From: Oreocharis arfaki
Lineage: Eukaryota; Chordata; Aves; Passeriformes; Paramythiidae
Assembly: GCA_013398015.1 (NCBI GenBank)
Contig: VZRR01011619.1
Coordinates: 241,771 to 305,770, forward strand
Direction: 5' to 3'
Length of the DNA stretch: 64,000 nt
The notes under the pieces were generated by a model, which saw only the letters and a program-made list of their open reading frames with translations, was not told the origin of the DNA and did no database searches. Of the stretch, positions 61,746 to 64,000 are shown piece by piece. The position numbers and the translations under genes are program-made. How positions within the stretch are numbered: position 1 is the stretch's first letter; the number at the start of each line of letters is the position of its first letter.

Positions 61746-64000
61746 GCAACTTAGGGTATTTTGGCAGAAAAAGGAAAATGCATTAACTATCAGAGAAATC
61801 CTGCACACTCCTTTAAAAGCTTTAAAATCAGGAGCATTTAGAGATAAATACTCCAGTGGTGAGATTTAAATTACCCTAAAATCCAATTTACAGTTAAATA
61901 GTATTTGTGATTTCATTTCTTATTCACCTTTAAATCATTTCTATGTTAAATGTCTTTTCTGGACGATGTCTGCATTCTAAAGAGAAAAGAAATTATTAAA
62001 GGAATACAAATTCCCCTCCAGAATGAATAGTAGCACAATTTATTTACCTTAAAGAAAACATTAGTGCTGCAATCAGAAATTAGTATCAATTAAATATTTT
62101 TCACAGAGTCGAAGATCTTTGATAAAACTTCAATCTCAAAATATTTGAGTATAAATGAATCAGAATATTGTATGAAACATTACCTTCTTATTTTTCTGAA
62201 TCAGTTCTTGGAAACAAATTTCAGCGGCCTCCTAAAATAATCAGTCTTTGGGATACCATTGAGATCCCAATGCCTGTAGCAATACTATATGGTCAAAGAC
62301 ATCAGCTTTCCTTGAAATTGTGCATTACCTGCCCTGCACTTTCCTTCTTAGCAATATTCTCCCAAATAGCAAGGAGTGCTTGACTACCTTTGTAACTTCT
62401 TTTTCCTAAAAAAAAAAAAAAGAATTACCTGTAATGCCTGAATCCACTTGATTAGGCACTACAAATAAGGATGATTAATTTATCTCCAGAAAGTCAGTTT
62501 TGGATAGGGTGCCTGGGTGACTCTGGTGAAAAAACGTAAGACACAACATCCTTTTGAATCTGACAGTCTCAGTATAGACCCTTCTATTGCCTACAGATGT
62601 CTAACAAATATTAATTTTTGAAACTGATCTATGCACAAGAGATATTAGTCCTTACTATTTCAAGATATCTATAGCTCAAGAAGAATTCTGATGATTTGCA
62701 GTTGCAGTTTTATGTTCTCTTCACCACCTAAGAAGTAAACAGTAATACACCAAGTAAAAAAATACTAATACGGAATTAGAAAAATTGTCTTGATATAAGA
62801 AAAATTGCAAGAGCCACACATTGACACACTAAAAACTGAGAGGTGTAGATTTGGACCTCCTACATTAGAGAGCCCTTTTTATTCTCACTGATCCTTCAAG
62901 ATGCTTTCTTTGTAAAATGAAAAGACATGACAGATCTATTAACATCAAAGAAATACAAACTCTTGCTCGTCAGGCTCTAAGAGTAATGCGTCTTTTCCCC
63001 CAAGGTTAAAGTGTATTTTGCAGTAAGACACTGAGCCATGCAGTCATAGATAAGGAAAAAAAATGCACACACACAAAGAAAATCAGATGCTAAAGACTTG
63101 CAAGATCTGCTCAGTGGCAGAAATGAGTATTTATTAACAAATGCATCTATAAATTCTCACTTAAGTGAACATGTTAGAGAGGATCCCATACAAAAATATC
63201 AGTCTATACTATACTGAAGAGAAAACAATGTTTGGGGCATTCTAGACAAAAGGTGGATTTTTCTGGCTATGAAAAAGGTAAAAAAATCCTGCTGCGCTTG
63301 GGGATCTGAGAATAATCTGGCTAGGAAGTTCTAATATTTTCATATAAATAAAATCCACACATTCTATCCAAATTCTGCATTTCAAAATCAAACAAGCAAA
63401 TTCACAGCCAAGTGTAACTAAAAATCCTATCTAGCCTCCATTCACACATTCACATTTATTCAGAAGGAAAAAAAAAAGCAGAAAATTGAAAGAGTACTGG
63501 AAATGCATTTATTAGTATTTAGCAACAACTCTAAGTTACACAGATTTGAGAAGAAATGCTCCTTTTTCCTCCATATCCTACACTTGATGCACAAAAATCC
63601 AGTAAGACTAAGGATCAGGTTTGTCAAAACTGTTTATACATAACCTACCAGTTATCTAAATCGAGATCAATCATGAATTGTCACAAGATTCTCAAGACAC
63701 AAAATGAGCTCCTGCTCTGTGTGGGTACTGAGCTGCTGCCAAATGGTGAACAGCTGAGAAAAGTTTTCTAGAGACTTTCTGCCACGGGAAAATCCCTCAC
63801 ATTTTTCTAAATCTAAAAGCTATTTTTAATATACTCATGTTATCCGCCCAAAGCACTTCATTTCACTGTAGTGCTTTTAAAAGTCTATAATTCTTGATAA
63901 AAAACAACACTGAGCTGCTAAGTAAAATGCAAATAATCAATCCAATGTTTAGTTAACTTAAAATTTTAACACATCTTTAGTAATAAATTTATCTTTCATT
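61746..64000. other. Intronic sequence, nothing recognised
   Basis: AT-rich intron to the end of the window, with short A runs near 62408 and 63469. No exon or repeat family was recognised. Confidence 0.55.

Larger units (their letters stand above)
15936..64000 (-). other. PTPRD: PTPRD intron upstream of the first Ig1 exon (open-ended)
   Basis: Everything upstream of the acceptor at 15936-15937 on the minus strand reads as intron, at least 48 kb. The preceding exon should encode the signal peptide and end with the first base of a split codon. I did not find such an exon. Long introns near the 5' end of PTPRD are typical of vertebrate orthologues. The repeats within it are listed separately. 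That no exon of another gene lies here is an inference from the absence of recognisable peptides. Confidence 0.7.

Noticed and set aside
15936..64000. Search for the PTPRD signal-peptide exon upstream of Ig1
   Set aside because: No minus-strand frame with a start, a hydrophobic core and a phase-1 donor was recognised. The exon probably lies beyond the window, though a short exon could have been missed.

Overview
This window looks like avian nuclear DNA: AT-rich, intron-dominated, and carrying CR1 LINE fragments, a bird-type endogenous-retrovirus LTR and several assembly N runs. Nothing bacterial or phage-like is present. The only supported gene is a fragment of PTPRD (receptor-type tyrosine phosphatase delta, LAR family), encoded on the minus strand. 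Two coding exons, at 15790-15935 and 11492-11633, together encode the first extracellular immunoglobulin domain (Ig1). Both have consensus splice sites and join in frame. In chicken PTPRD is, to my knowledge, on the Z chromosome; placing this window there is inference.

Layout: positions 1-11491 are the intron downstream of the second exon. 11634-15789 is the 4,156-bp phase-0 intron inside Ig1. 15936-64000 is the upstream intron, more than 48 kb long and not closed in this window. I found neither the signal-peptide exon nor the Ig2 exon.

The introns hold eleven recognisable CR1 pieces (about 45, 7405, 30645, 32466, 40088, 46703, 48870, 49718, 56594, 58372 and 59448). Nine lie in the same orientation as the gene. 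There is also one ERVL-like solo LTR (about 33371-34360), one MIR-like ancient SINE (about 25395-25560), two unclassified GC-richer blocks with LTR-like hints (42640-43160 and 61200-61745), several micro- and minisatellites, and a 180-bp tandem duplication whose two copies are separated by a single N (47896-48257).

Most open reading frames in the window are chance or lie in repeats, and none looks like an independent gene. I did not find a previously undescribed biological system. The most useful follow-ups are the N-joined duplication (possible assembly artefact), the sense-oriented LTR inside a PTPRD intron, and the two unclassified repeat-like blocks. Family names and boundaries of repeats come from pattern recognition by eye, so boundaries may be off by tens of bases.
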